A DNA stretch of 35,716 nucleotides from Rhodothermales bacterium (GTDB lineage: Bacteria; Bacteroidota; Rhodothermia; Rhodothermales; UBA10348), in contig JANQQV010000001.1 of the NCBI GenBank assembly GCA_028284865.1, forward strand, positions 1-35,716, in the 5' to 3' direction. The notes under the pieces were generated by a model. It was not told the origin of the DNA. It searched no databases and saw only the letters and a program-made list of their open reading frames with translations. This document shows, piece after piece, positions 17,596-25,374 of the stretch. The translations under genes were made by a program, and so were the position numbers. How positions within the stretch are numbered: position 1 is the stretch's first letter; every line of letters begins with the position of its first letter.

Positions 17596-18195
17596 TCAGA
17601 CGGGGTCTGTTGATGCCTGACGATGGGAGGCGACGCGGTTCATCCAGTTGGCAACCATGGCCGGCCCCTCTTCGGTCAGCAGGCTCTCCGGGTGGAATTG
17701 GATGCCTTCGACAAGTCCATTCTCGTGACGCAAACCCATGATCGTCCCGTCCTCGCTTCTGGCACTCACGTGCAGGCAGTCGGGCATCGACTCGGGATTG
17801 ATCACGAGCGAGTGGTAACGCGTGGCCGTACACGGATCCGCAACCTGGGCGAAGACTCCTTTGCCGTCATGATGGACTTCACTCGTCTTTCCGTGCATCA
17901 GTCGAGGGGCGTAGGTGACTTCGCCACCGAAGACCTCGCCGATGGCCTGATGTCCCAAGCAGACACCCAGAATGGGGAATTCGGAGCCGAACGTACGGAT
18001 GACATCACACGTGATTCCTGCATCGGCAGGTCGGCCAGGTCCTGGCGAAATCAGGATGCCATCGGGCTTCAGGGATCGGATTTCCCCTATTGTGATCTCG
18101 TCATTGCGGACAACGCGCAGATCATCCGTGTCCTTGGCCACAAGGTGGACCAGGTTCCAGGTGAAGCTGTCATAGTTGTCGATGATGAGAATCAT
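17596..18195 (-). CDS. trpG: Anthranilate synthase glutamine amidotransferase component
   Basis: The 199-residue product is a class I glutamine amidotransferase that supplies ammonia to TrpE. The N-terminal IIDNYDSFTWNLV, the nucleophile in LGVCLGHQAIGE (Cys at about 81) and the His-Glu pair in GIQFHPESLLT are all present. In some bacteria the same subunit also serves PabB in folate synthesis; this cannot be judged here. It lies 13 nt after trpS and 6 nt before trpD. trpE, its partner, is on the far side of trpS. Confidence 0.96.
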   Translation of the reverse strand: MILIIDNYDSFTWNLVHLVAKDTDDLRVVRNDEITIGEIRSLKPDGILISPGPGRPADAGITCDVIRTFGSEFPILGVCLGHQAIGEVFGGEVTYAPRLMHGKTSEVHHDGKGVFAQVADPCTATRYHSLVINPESMPDCLHVSARSEDGTIMGLRHENGLVEGIQFHPESLLTEEGPAMVANWMNRVASHRQASTDPV

Positions 18196-18208
18196 GCGGG
18201 GTGTGCGA

Positions 18209-19228
18209 CTAATAGGTCGTAATCAGGCCGACGGCCTCCCTGATTCGCTCCATGTAGGTTTCTGCTTGTTCGCGGCCTTTGCGCCCGCCTTCCCGAAGGA
18301 CGTCTTCGACATACGATGGGTTGGCTTCGAGTTCCCGCCGTTTGTCGCGGGCCTCGGCAAACGTCTCGTTGATCAACCCGAGGAGTTCTTTCTTCGCGTG
18401 CCCGTATCCGTATCCACCAGCACGGTAGGCAGCGGCGACCTCTTCGCGTTTCGCATCGTCAGCAAAAAGCTTGATGAGGGCGAATACGTTGCAGGTTTCC
18501 GGGTCCTTGGGCTCTTCGAGTGGGGTGGAGTCCGTGACGATGCTCATGACCGCCTTTTTGAGCGTCTTGCCCTCGTCAAAAATGCCGATGGTGTTTCCGT
18601 AGCTCTTGGACATCTTCCGGCCATCCACGCCCGGGACCACCGCTACCTCATCAAGGATGTAAGGCTCGGGAATCGGCAGAACCGGCGCATCTTGTCCAAA
18701 GCGATCATTGAAACGGATGGCCAGATCGCGACAGATCTCGAGATTCTGCTTCTGATCCGCACCAACAGGTACACGTGTACCGCCATACACAAGGATGTCG
18801 GCGGCCTGAAGGATCGGATAGTTGAACAGACCGGCGTTGGCTGGCAGGCCCTGGGCCACCTTGTCCTTGTAGGAAACGCCTTTCTCAAGCTGGGAGACCG
18901 GCGTGAGCGTGTAGAAAATCCATGCCAACTCGTTGACCTGGGGTACATCGCTCTGAAGGAACAGGTGGGATTTGTCCGGATCGAATCCAAGTGCCAGGTA
19001 GTCCAGCGCGACGTCGAACGAGTACTTCTTCAGCGCCTCTGCATCGTGCAGGGTCGTCAAGGCGTGGTAGTTGACGATGAAGAAGTACGATTCCACAGTA
19101 GCGTGCAGCTCAATGTGCTGCCGGATCGCACCGAAATAGTTTCCCAGATGCAGGGTACCCGACGGCTGGATGCCGGAGACCACTACGGATTGGAAGGATG
19201 CGTTCGGATCGGTGGGGGAGTCACTCAT
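18209..19228 (-). CDS. trpS: Tryptophanyl-tRNA synthetase
   Basis: The 339-residue product charges tRNA-Trp. Class I signatures are present: SGIQPSGTLHLGNYFGA (HIGH-like) and GRKMSKSYGN (KMSKS), with PILQAADILVYGG and VGADQKQNLE between them, all as in bacterial TrpS. It sits inside the trp operon, between trpE (143 nt upstream) and trpG (13 nt downstream), on the same strand. That puts synthesis and charging of tryptophan under shared control. Its ATG overlaps the stop of a 24-codon ORF in the leader. Confidence 0.97.
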   Translation of the reverse strand: MSDSPTDPNASFQSVVVSGIQPSGTLHLGNYFGAIRQHIELHATVESYFFIVNYHALTTLHDAEALKKYSFDVALDYLALGFDPDKSHLFLQSDVPQVNELAWIFYTLTPVSQLEKGVSYKDKVAQGLPANAGLFNYPILQAADILVYGGTRVPVGADQKQNLEICRDLAIRFNDRFGQDAPVLPIPEPYILDEVAVVPGVDGRKMSKSYGNTIGIFDEGKTLKKAVMSIVTDSTPLEEPKDPETCNVFALIKLFADDAKREEVAAAYRAGGYGYGHAKKELLGLINETFAEARDKRRELEANPSYVEDVLREGGRKGREQAETYMERIREAVGLITTY

Positions 19229-19299
19229 GAAATCGGTTGCCAGTCACAGATCTGGGGGCCACGAAGATACCCACGAACGCGTCTGCTGCGCTTGAACAT
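19225..19299 (-). other. Possible 24-codon leader ORF overlapping the trpS start
   Basis: An ATG at 19297-19299 opens a 24-codon frame with a very basic N-terminal half (MFKRSRRVRGYLRG) and a single Trp codon at position 20. Its TGA overlaps the trpS ATG as ATGA. The location before a Trp-tRNA synthetase gene makes a regulatory leader worth considering. However, an open frame this short is not unusual by chance, one Trp codon is weak evidence, and no Shine-Dalgarno is visible. Confidence 0.3.
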
Positions 19300-19325
19300 T
19301 GGATTGAAAACTTGGGCTCCTGAAC

Positions 19326-19373
19326 GCGCGAGAACACCTTGACTCGGCTGATGTCTCGCGCAAGATCCGAGTT
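19326..19373 (-). promoter_or_regulatory. Interleaved inverted repeats after trpE: possible pseudoknot or alternative hairpins
   Basis: On the minus strand, straight after the trpE stop, ACTCGG (19372-19367) pairs with CCGAGT (19347-19342), and GCGCGAGA (19361-19354) pairs with TCTCGCGC (19333-19326). The arms alternate, so the two stems either form an H-type pseudoknot or exclude each other. There is no T-run after the second stem, so it is not a standard terminator. A role in setting trpS-trpG expression is inference. Confidence 0.4.
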
Positions 19374-20856
19374 AGAGCAGGTCGGAGGCCGCAACGTTCA
19401 TGGCCGTCCGAAGGGCTCGAGCCTTGTTCAGGGTCTCCTCGTATTCGCTCGCCGGGACGCTGTCAGCGACAATACCCGCTCCGGCCTGCAAATAGACCAT
19501 GTCATCGGTGACCAGCATCGTCCGGATGGTGATGCAGGTGTCCAGGTTGCCGCGGAAATCCAGGTAGCCGACGGCACCTGCGTAAGGTCCTCGGCGGGTC
19601 GTCTCGAGCTCATCAATGATCTCCATGGCCCGCACTTTTGGGGCTCCAGAGACCGTGCCAGCCGGAAAACAGGCTTTCAGCGCATCCATCGCGTTCTTGC
19701 CCTCCCTCAGGCGGGAAGCCACAGACGACACGATGTGCATCACGTGCGAGTAGCGCTCGATGAATGCATAGCGTTCGACATCGACCGAACCCCATTCGCT
19801 GACGCGACCCAGATCATTGCGTCCGAGGTCGACCAGCATCAGGTGTTCTGCCCGCTCCTTGCGGTCGGCCAGCAGATCCTCAGCCAGGGCACTGTCTTCA
19901 TCATGGGATGCACCGCGAGGGCGAGTCCCGGCAATGGGCAACAATTCAGCCCGACCCTCCTCAACACGAACCAGAACCTCAGGCGAGCTTCCGACCAGGC
20001 GAAAGTCACCGAAATCGAGATAGAACAGGTATGGGGAGGGATTGACCTGTCGCAGAGCCCGATACAGATTGAACGGGTCGCCGGAATAGGGCGATCCGAG
20101 ACGCTGGCTCAAGACGACCTGGAAGATGTCGCCTTCAGTGATGTAGTGCTTAGCCTTCTCAACCGCCTGCTCGAATGCTTCCCGAGTCATGTTCGATTGC
20201 ATGTCCCCATGCAAGGCTACCGTGCCGGTCTCAGGTCGTGAAGCCCCGGAAAACAGGGTTTCCATGGCATCCAGATCCTGCTTCGCCTCCTCCCATGCAG
20301 CTTCCAGGTCCGAATCGGGATCGACAAACACCGCACGAATCAGGACAAGCTGGTGTTTGACGTGGTCGAAGGCACAAATCGTGTCGTAGAACGCCCAAAG
20401 CGCATCTGGCACATCGATATCGGCATTGTGACGATCGGGAATCTCCTCGATCAACCGGATGCAGTCGTAACTGAAAAAGCCGACGGCGCCTCCCGTGAGT
20501 CGGGGTAAATCAGGGAGCTGGATTTCGCGATACTCCTCGATGCTGTCCTGAAGGACGTCGAAGATATCCACCTCGACGATGCGTGCTTCCTCGCCAGTGA
20601 CCGAAATCTCGGTCCGATTGCCCATCGCCTTGGCCACCCGATAGGGATCGCGCCCGAGGAAGGAATAGCGGGCCAGCTTTTCGCCGCCTTCAACGGATTC
20701 CAGCAGGAATGGCATGTCGGCGCCTCGGCGCAAATGCAGGAACGCGCTCACCGGAGTCAGCAGGTCCGCGCTACGACGACGATGGACCGGGACAATGATC
20801 CGGTCATCTCCCTGGCGATTCGTGTTTACCAGATCCTGGAATACGTCAAAAGTCAT
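19372..20856 (-). CDS. trpE: Anthranilate synthase component I
   Basis: The 494-residue product converts chorismate to anthranilate with ammonia from TrpG. The N-terminal domain has the LLES motif of the tryptophan feedback site (FLLESVEGGEKLARYSFLG), so end-product inhibition is expected. The chorismate-binding domain shows LLPIAGTRPRG, EHLMLVDLGRNDLGR, VSGAPKVRAMEIIDELE and GAVGYLDFRGNLDTCITIRT. It starts 3 nt after mscS ends, so it is likely expressed from the mscS promoter. The next operon gene is trpS, not trpG. Confidence 0.97.
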   Translation of the reverse strand: MTFDVFQDLVNTNRQGDDRIIVPVHRRRSADLLTPVSAFLHLRRGADMPFLLESVEGGEKLARYSFLGRDPYRVAKAMGNRTEISVTGEEARIVEVDIFDVLQDSIEEYREIQLPDLPRLTGGAVGFFSYDCIRLIEEIPDRHNADIDVPDALWAFYDTICAFDHVKHQLVLIRAVFVDPDSDLEAAWEEAKQDLDAMETLFSGASRPETGTVALHGDMQSNMTREAFEQAVEKAKHYITEGDIFQVVLSQRLGSPYSGDPFNLYRALRQVNPSPYLFYLDFGDFRLVGSSPEVLVRVEEGRAELLPIAGTRPRGASHDEDSALAEDLLADRKERAEHLMLVDLGRNDLGRVSEWGSVDVERYAFIERYSHVMHIVSSVASRLREGKNAMDALKACFPAGTVSGAPKVRAMEIIDELETTRRGPYAGAVGYLDFRGNLDTCITIRTMLVTDDMVYLQAGAGIVADSVPASEYEETLNKARALRTAMNVAASDLL

Positions 20857-20859
20857 GAA

Positions 20860-21783
20860 CTACGGCAGAATGTCGTCTTTTGAGGGCAGATCGTTGAACT
20901 GCCGTGCGTCGGGTGGACGCATGTTCAGAGCGTGGTGGGCGAGTTCGATATCCGGGTGAACGCGGAAGTCATCCAGCATCATCAGGTTGAGCGCATGCTC
21001 TGTTCCCCTTCGCATACGGGCTTCGCACAGATACCGCAACGTCAGTTGGACCCCGTCCGGGACGATCCGTACGTACACGAACGGTGTCAGGATCGAGTAG
21101 TGGATCAGGAATTCGCGATCGATCTCCTGAATTTCCTTGCGAGCCTGCTGTTCCACAATGGCCGCAGACTCTTCGGCATATTTCATCATGATGTCCCGAG
21201 CCGCACGCCAGTTGCTTCGGAAGGTCACCGTGACCGGGATCTCGTTCCAGATGAATTTGAACGAGCGCGTGTAGTTGTACAGCGCGTAGAGGTAGATCCA
21301 GCTGTTCGGGATGTGGACGATGCGGCCTGTGCTCTGGTCGGCGTCCACCCAGCCCCTGATCTCCATCAGCGAGGTCCGAAGAACCCGGATATCAATCACA
21401 TCACCCGAAACCCCATTGATTTCGATGCGATCGCCCTCCTTGAAAGACCCCATGAGCTTGATGCGCGCCCATCCACCGATCGAGAGCAGTACCTCCCGGA
21501 GCGCGATGGCCATACCAGCTCCGATCACCGTCAGGATCGTGAGCAGGTCTCCGAATCCAGGTGACCACACCATGGCTATCGAGACCACGGCCAGGAATAC
21601 GACCAATCGGCGCACCGACTTGGTCGAGCGGTAGATCCGTTCAGGGGAGTGGATGTACTTCCGCGACAGTCGGTAGCTGACCTGAACAATGATGAACGCG
21701 ATCAGGATGATTCCGACGGTCAGGAAGAGGTCGGAGTACACCTCATTCTGAAGCAATTCGCTCAAAGAAACCTGATCGAGCAT
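20860..21783 (-). CDS. mscS: Small-conductance mechanosensitive channel (MscS family)
   Basis: The 307-residue product has three predicted membrane segments (about residues 18-38, 62-80 and 85-105) followed by the soluble MscS beta-domain. The pore helix and its exit are recognisable: TVIGAGMAIALREVLLSIGGWARIKLMGSFKEGDRIEING. MscS channels open under membrane tension to release solutes on osmotic downshock. It lies 3 nt upstream of trpE and heads the minus-strand trp run, a pairing without an obvious functional reason. The symbol is by family, since paralogues are common. Confidence 0.9.
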   Translation of the reverse strand: MLDQVSLSELLQNEVYSDLFLTVGIILIAFIIVQVSYRLSRKYIHSPERIYRSTKSVRRLVVFLAVVSIAMVWSPGFGDLLTILTVIGAGMAIALREVLLSIGGWARIKLMGSFKEGDRIEINGVSGDVIDIRVLRTSLMEIRGWVDADQSTGRIVHIPNSWIYLYALYNYTRSFKFIWNEIPVTVTFRSNWRAARDIMMKYAEESAAIVEQQARKEIQEIDREFLIHYSILTPFVYVRIVPDGVQLTLRYLCEARMRRGTEHALNLMMLDDFRVHPDIELAHHALNMRPPDARQFNDLPSKDDILP

Positions 21784-21979
21784 GGCGGTAGTCCGGATTC
21801 ATGGCCCGCACGCGAGACGTCTCGAACGAGCTCTGAATCGGGTTGGTGCGTGTTCACTTCCCAATCTATGAAAACCGTCCGCGATTGAGGCAGAAAAGGC
21901 TTGAATCCGCCGTGAGGATCATTCTGACGGAGCTTGGGTACTCGCCGTAATACCCCACACGGATCCTCCCATTCCACAG
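21784..21979. promoter_or_regulatory. Divergent intergenic region between mscS/trp run and DsbA-like gene
   Basis: This 196-nt gap must carry promoters for both directions. The best minus-strand candidate is TAGATTGG (21868-21861), one mismatch from TAnnTTTG, without a TTG at the right distance. I see no clear plus-strand promoter, no Trp-codon-rich leader ORF and no terminator-antiterminator pair. Confidence 0.3.
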
Positions 21980-22654
21980 ATGCTTCGACTTTCAAGTCTC
22001 TCCGCGCTGCTCAGCGTATTTCTGCTCTCGGTCGTCCCGTTCGGAAACCCTCTTGTATTGACGGACGATGTCCCACCGCAGACCGCTGTTGACGAGTGCT
22101 CCTACAATCAGGAGTTAGCCCCGGTGGAGGATTTTACCTCCCTGATTTCGATTTCGGATCCGTACATGGGCAATCTGGATGCGGACGTCACCGTGATTGA
22201 GTTCTTCGACCCCAATTGTCCTCATTGCGCGACATTCCACCCGATCATGAAACAGGTCGTGGAAGACAGCGGCCAGCATGCTCATTTCTACATGGTCCCA
22301 TTCCCGCTGTGGCAGTATTCACTCATGCAGGTTGAGGCGCTGTTTGTAGCTGCACAGGACGGTCTGTACTTCGAAATGCTGGAAGCTCAGTACGCCCACC
22401 AGAAACAAGGTGGTATGTCGATGGAGGAGCTGACCGTTCTGGCTTCTGATATCGGACTGGACCCAGAAATTTTTCGTCAGCGTCTTGAGCGAGGATTGAA
22501 CCAGCCTCAGATCCTGGAGCGTCGCAAGAAGATTGTCGATACCGGATTGCGGGGTACTCCGAGTGTGATGATCAATGGTCGGTACGTGGCCAGCGATTCG
22601 AAATCCCGGCTCTGTCTGAACGAGCTGATTGCTGAGGCCGCCACAGCCGGGTGA
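21980..22654 (+). CDS. DsbA-like thioredoxin-fold protein with CPHC motif
   Basis: The 224-residue product has an N-terminal hydrophobic signal segment (SALLSVFLLSVVPFGNPLVL), so it acts outside the cytoplasm. Its thioredoxin fold starts at about residue 55; the active site is FFDPNCPHCATFHP (CPHC at 80-83) and the cis-proline loop is GTPSVMINGR. This matches DsbA/DsbG-type thiol oxidoreductases of the Thioredoxin_4 family, which form or shuffle disulfide bonds. The partner DsbB-like protein is not in the window. A link to haem maturation of the cytochrome near 332-2557 is possible but not shown. Confidence 0.87.
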   Translation: MLRLSSLSALLSVFLLSVVPFGNPLVLTDDVPPQTAVDECSYNQELAPVEDFTSLISISDPYMGNLDADVTVIEFFDPNCPHCATFHPIMKQVVEDSGQHAHFYMVPFPLWQYSLMQVEALFVAAQDGLYFEMLEAQYAHQKQGGMSMEELTVLASDIGLDPEIFRQRLERGLNQPQILERRKKIVDTGLRGTPSVMINGRYVASDSKSRLCLNELIAEAATAG

Positions 22655-22859
22655 AGCCGAAGCGGGTGGTTTATACCGCCATCGGCGGATGATGCCGGCC
22701 CGGCGGGGTAATGTGGACGCGCGTGGGTGATGCCCACCGGCGTGGGCGCACGGCGTTCTCCCAAAAAGGCTTCGGAAAGATTTCCACGATGGGCGTTTGG
22801 CGCAGGGGGCTTTTGTAGTTTCCGCCCGCACTGCCGTCACTCCGCTTGCTCATCTGGAA
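22655..22859 (+). other. GC-rich intergenic region with several inverted repeats
   Basis: The 205-nt gap before transketolase contains CCGAAGC (22657-22663) and its complement GCTTCGG about 110 nt later, enclosing smaller hairpins such as GTGGG-TGATG-CCCAC and CGGC/GCCG. None is followed by a T-run. It may be a transcript end, a structured leader or chance pairing in GC-rich DNA. A weak -7-like TAGTTTCC lies about 45 nt before the transketolase ATG. I could not match it to a TPP or cobalamin riboswitch. Confidence 0.25.
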
Positions 22860-24896
22860 ATGCCCCACGACTCTGCCGCTCCCGTCGACTCCGCCGCTTC
22901 CCGGACATCCCTTTCTGAACGCTCCGTAAACACCATTCGCTTTCTGGCCGCAGATGCTGTCCAGAGGGCGAATTCTGGCCACCCTGGCATGCCCATGGGT
23001 GCGGCGCCGATGGCCTATGCGGCCTGGCACCGGCACTTGGCGCTTGATCCGTCAGCCCCCGATTGGCCAAACCGTGACCGTTTCATTCTCTCGGCCGGAC
23101 ACGGATCGATGCTCCTCTACGCGCTGCTCCATTTGAGTGGCTTCGAGTTGTCGCTCGATGACATCAAGCAGTTCCGCCAGTGGGGGAGCAAGACGCCCGG
23201 CCATCCCGAAAACTTCCACACTGTTGGCGTTGAAACCACGACCGGTCCGCTGGGTCAGGGATTTGCGAATGGAGTAGGAATGGCCATTGCAGAGGCATTC
23301 CTGGCTGCCCGTTTCAACCGTCCCGGATTCGACGTGGTGGATCACCACACGATTGCGATCGTCTCCGACGGAGACCTGATGGAAGGGATTTCGCACGAGG
23401 CGGCATCCCTGGCCGGGCACTATGGCCTGGGTAAGTTGATCTACCTCTACGACGATAACGGTATCACGATCGACGGGTCCACCGACCTGGCGTACACCGA
23501 GGACGCCACCGGCCGCTTTGAAGCCTATGGGTGGCAGGTTCTGGACGTTGCCGATGGCAACGATGTCGACGCCATTGACGCGGCCATTCGTGAAGCAAAG
23601 GCCGAAACGAACAAGCCAACGCTGATTCGGGTGCGGACCATCATCGGGTACGGAAGCCCGAACAAGGAAGGAACGGCTTCCTCTCACGGCTCACCCCTGG
23701 GTCATGACGAGATTGAATTGACCCGCGAACGCCTGGGCTGGACCGCTACCGAGTCTTTCCACATCCCGAGTGATGTGGGCGAGCACATGAATGAGATTGC
23801 CAGCCGTGGTGCCACTGCTCGCGCTGAATGGGAAGGCATGATGACCCGCTATACTGAGGCGCATCCAGACCTGGCTGCTGCCTGGAATAGTTGGATGAGT
23901 GGCGAGCTGCCTGCTGACCTGACAGGCCTGATGCCGGACTTCGAGGAAGGATCGGCCATCGCAACGCGTGGAGCCAACGGAAAGGTGCTGGCTGCCCTGG
24001 ATGCGTCGATGCCAAATCTTTTGGGTGGCTCGGCCGACCTCACCGGATCCAACAAGACGGACATCAAAGGCCGTGAGGCCTTCCAGAAGGACACTCCGGC
24101 AGGGAATTACTTCTATTTTGGTGTCCGCGAGCATGCCATGGCGTCCATTTGCAATGGCATGCAGTTGCATGGTGGCCTCCGCACGTACTGCGGTACGTTC
24201 CTAGTTTTCACGGACTACATGCGTCCGTCCATTCGACTGAGCGCCTTGATGGAGCAGCCGGTGGTGTACGTCCTGACCCATGACTCGATTGGACTGGGCG
24301 AAGACGGGCCCACTCACCAGCCGATTGAGCATTTCATGGCGCTCCGAGCCATTCCGAATTGCACGTTCATCCGTCCTGCAGATGGTCCTGAGACTGCTGG
24401 AGCGTGGGTGGCGGCGCTTGAAAACACGACGGGTCCCACGCTGCTTGCCCTCAGCCGCCAGAATCTGCCCACATTGAACCCCGATACGGCTGACGTCGTA
24501 GCCAAGGTCAAGCGAGGCGCGTACGTCGTGAAAGACACGGCAGGCGAACCTGACGCTATCATCATGGCAACCGGGAGCGAAGTCGCGATTTCCGTCGAAG
24601 CCGCAGAGATGCTGGCTGGCGAGGGCGTTCATGTTCGCGTCGTTTCCATGCCAAGCTGGGAGTTGTTTGCCAAACAGGACGCAGCATATCAGAGTGAAGT
24701 CTTCCCGCCATCGGTCACAGCTCGTGTTTCGGTCGAAGCAGGTATCACGATGGGTTGGGAGCGCTGGATCGGTCCTCAGGGCTCGTCGGTCGGCATCGAT
24801 CACTTTGGCGCCTCTGCACCTGCTGAAGAGCTGTTCGAACAGTTCGGTTTCAGCGCAGCCAACGTCGCGAAACACGTCCGGAACGTCCTGGCCTGA
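22860..24896 (+). CDS. tkt: Transketolase
   Basis: The 678-residue product moves two-carbon units between sugar phosphates in the pentose phosphate pathway, using thiamine diphosphate. The full-length architecture is visible: [14 protein letters not shown] and [17 protein letters not shown] near the N-terminus, the TPP/Mg segment [13 protein letters not shown] with DDNGITIDG, the catalytic Glu in [11 protein letters not shown], and [17 protein letters not shown] in the pyrimidine domain. The ATG at 22860 gives a normal start; an upstream TTG at 22797 adds 21 residues unlike the family. Confidence 0.97.
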   Translation: MPHDSAAPVDSAASRTSLSERSVNTIRFLAADAVQRANSGHPGMPMGAAPMAYAAWHRHLALDPSAPDWPNRDRFILSAGHGSMLLYALLHLSGFELSLDDIKQFRQWGSKTPGHPENFHTVGVETTTGPLGQGFANGVGMAIAEAFLAARFNRPGFDVVDHHTIAIVSDGDLMEGISHEAASLAGHYGLGKLIYLYDDNGITIDGSTDLAYTEDATGRFEAYGWQVLDVADGNDVDAIDAAIREAKAETNKPTLIRVRTIIGYGSPNKEGTASSHGSPLGHDEIELTRERLGWTATESFHIPSDVGEHMNEIASRGATARAEWEGMMTRYTEAHPDLAAAWNSWMSGELPADLTGLMPDFEEGSAIATRGANGKVLAALDASMPNLLGGSADLTGSNKTDIKGREAFQKDTPAGNYFYFGVREHAMASICNGMQLHGGLRTYCGTFLVFTDYMRPSIRLSALMEQPVVYVLTHDSIGLGEDGPTHQPIEHFMALRAIPNCTFIRPADGPETAGAWVAALENTTGPTLLALSRQNLPTLNPDTADVVAKVKRGAYVVKDTAGEPDAIIMATGSEVAISVEAAEMLAGEGVHVRVVSMPSWELFAKQDAAYQSEVFPPSVTARVSVEAGITMGWERWIGPQGSSVGIDHFGASAPAEELFEQFGFSAANVAKHVRNVLA

Positions 24897-24930
24897 TCCG
24901 ATTCGCCAGTTAGCCATCGTCCTTGTAGCG

Positions 24931-25329
24931 ATGCTGGCGACTTGGGGGGCATTGCCGGCCAATGCCCAGGAAGCGGTGCCCGACTCGGTCGCGGCGACGC
25001 AAGTATCGACTCGTTCTGATTGGGCTTGGCGCCCTGTCATTGCCGTAAATGGTATCCGAGTGGATTACATCTTTTATGCGGCCAACGGGCGAGCGGACAA
25101 TGGTGTGGTGCTGAAAGTCAGCAACGAGACGGATCAACCGATGCGGTACCGGTTCACGCTGATCCTTCGGAATCCCGAGCAGGAATACGAGGAAGAAGTG
25201 TCCGGCGTGGTGCAGGCGGGGACGCTTGTGACGGGCGACCAGGAGGGACTGTATTTCGCGCCATTCGGGCCAGATGGGTCTGTGGGTGAGATAGGATTGC
25301 GCGGGTACGCATTCGAGCCGGTCGAGTAA
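24931..25329 (+). CDS. Small exported protein of unknown function
   Basis: The clear part is a signal peptide ending ...ALPANAQ and about 115 residues with a beta-rich pattern (NGIRVDYIFYAANGRADNGVVLKVSNETDQPMRYRF, given here as a description of an Ig-like strand layout). I recognise no family with certainty. From the ATG at 24931 the signal peptide lacks a basic N-region. Extending the frame to ATT at 24901 restores one (Arg then LAIVLVAMLATW), and that codon is 5 nt after the transketolase stop. So a non-standard start at 24901 is likely. It is probably cotranscribed with tkt. Confidence 0.65.
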   Translation: MLATWGALPANAQEAVPDSVAATQVSTRSDWAWRPVIAVNGIRVDYIFYAANGRADNGVVLKVSNETDQPMRYRFTLILRNPEQEYEEEVSGVVQAGTLVTGDQEGLYFAPFGPDGSVGEIGLRGYAFEPVE

Positions 25330-25374
25330 GGATCCCGTAGATTCTGGACATCGCTTCGTCCAAATCGAAAAGCC

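Noticed and set aside
18176-19342. 388-codon open frame antisense to trpS
   Set aside because: It covers the complete trpS gene on the other strand and has no recognisable domain.
19339-20241. 300-codon open frame antisense to trpE
   Set aside because: Shadow of trpE; no start context or family resemblance.
22655-22859. TPP riboswitch before transketolase
   Set aside because: The conserved CUGAGA and related blocks are not visible on the plus strand.
24201-25040. 279-codon minus-strand frame over the end of transketolase
   Set aside because: Antisense to strongly conserved transketolase motifs and rich in rare patterns; no family resemblance.
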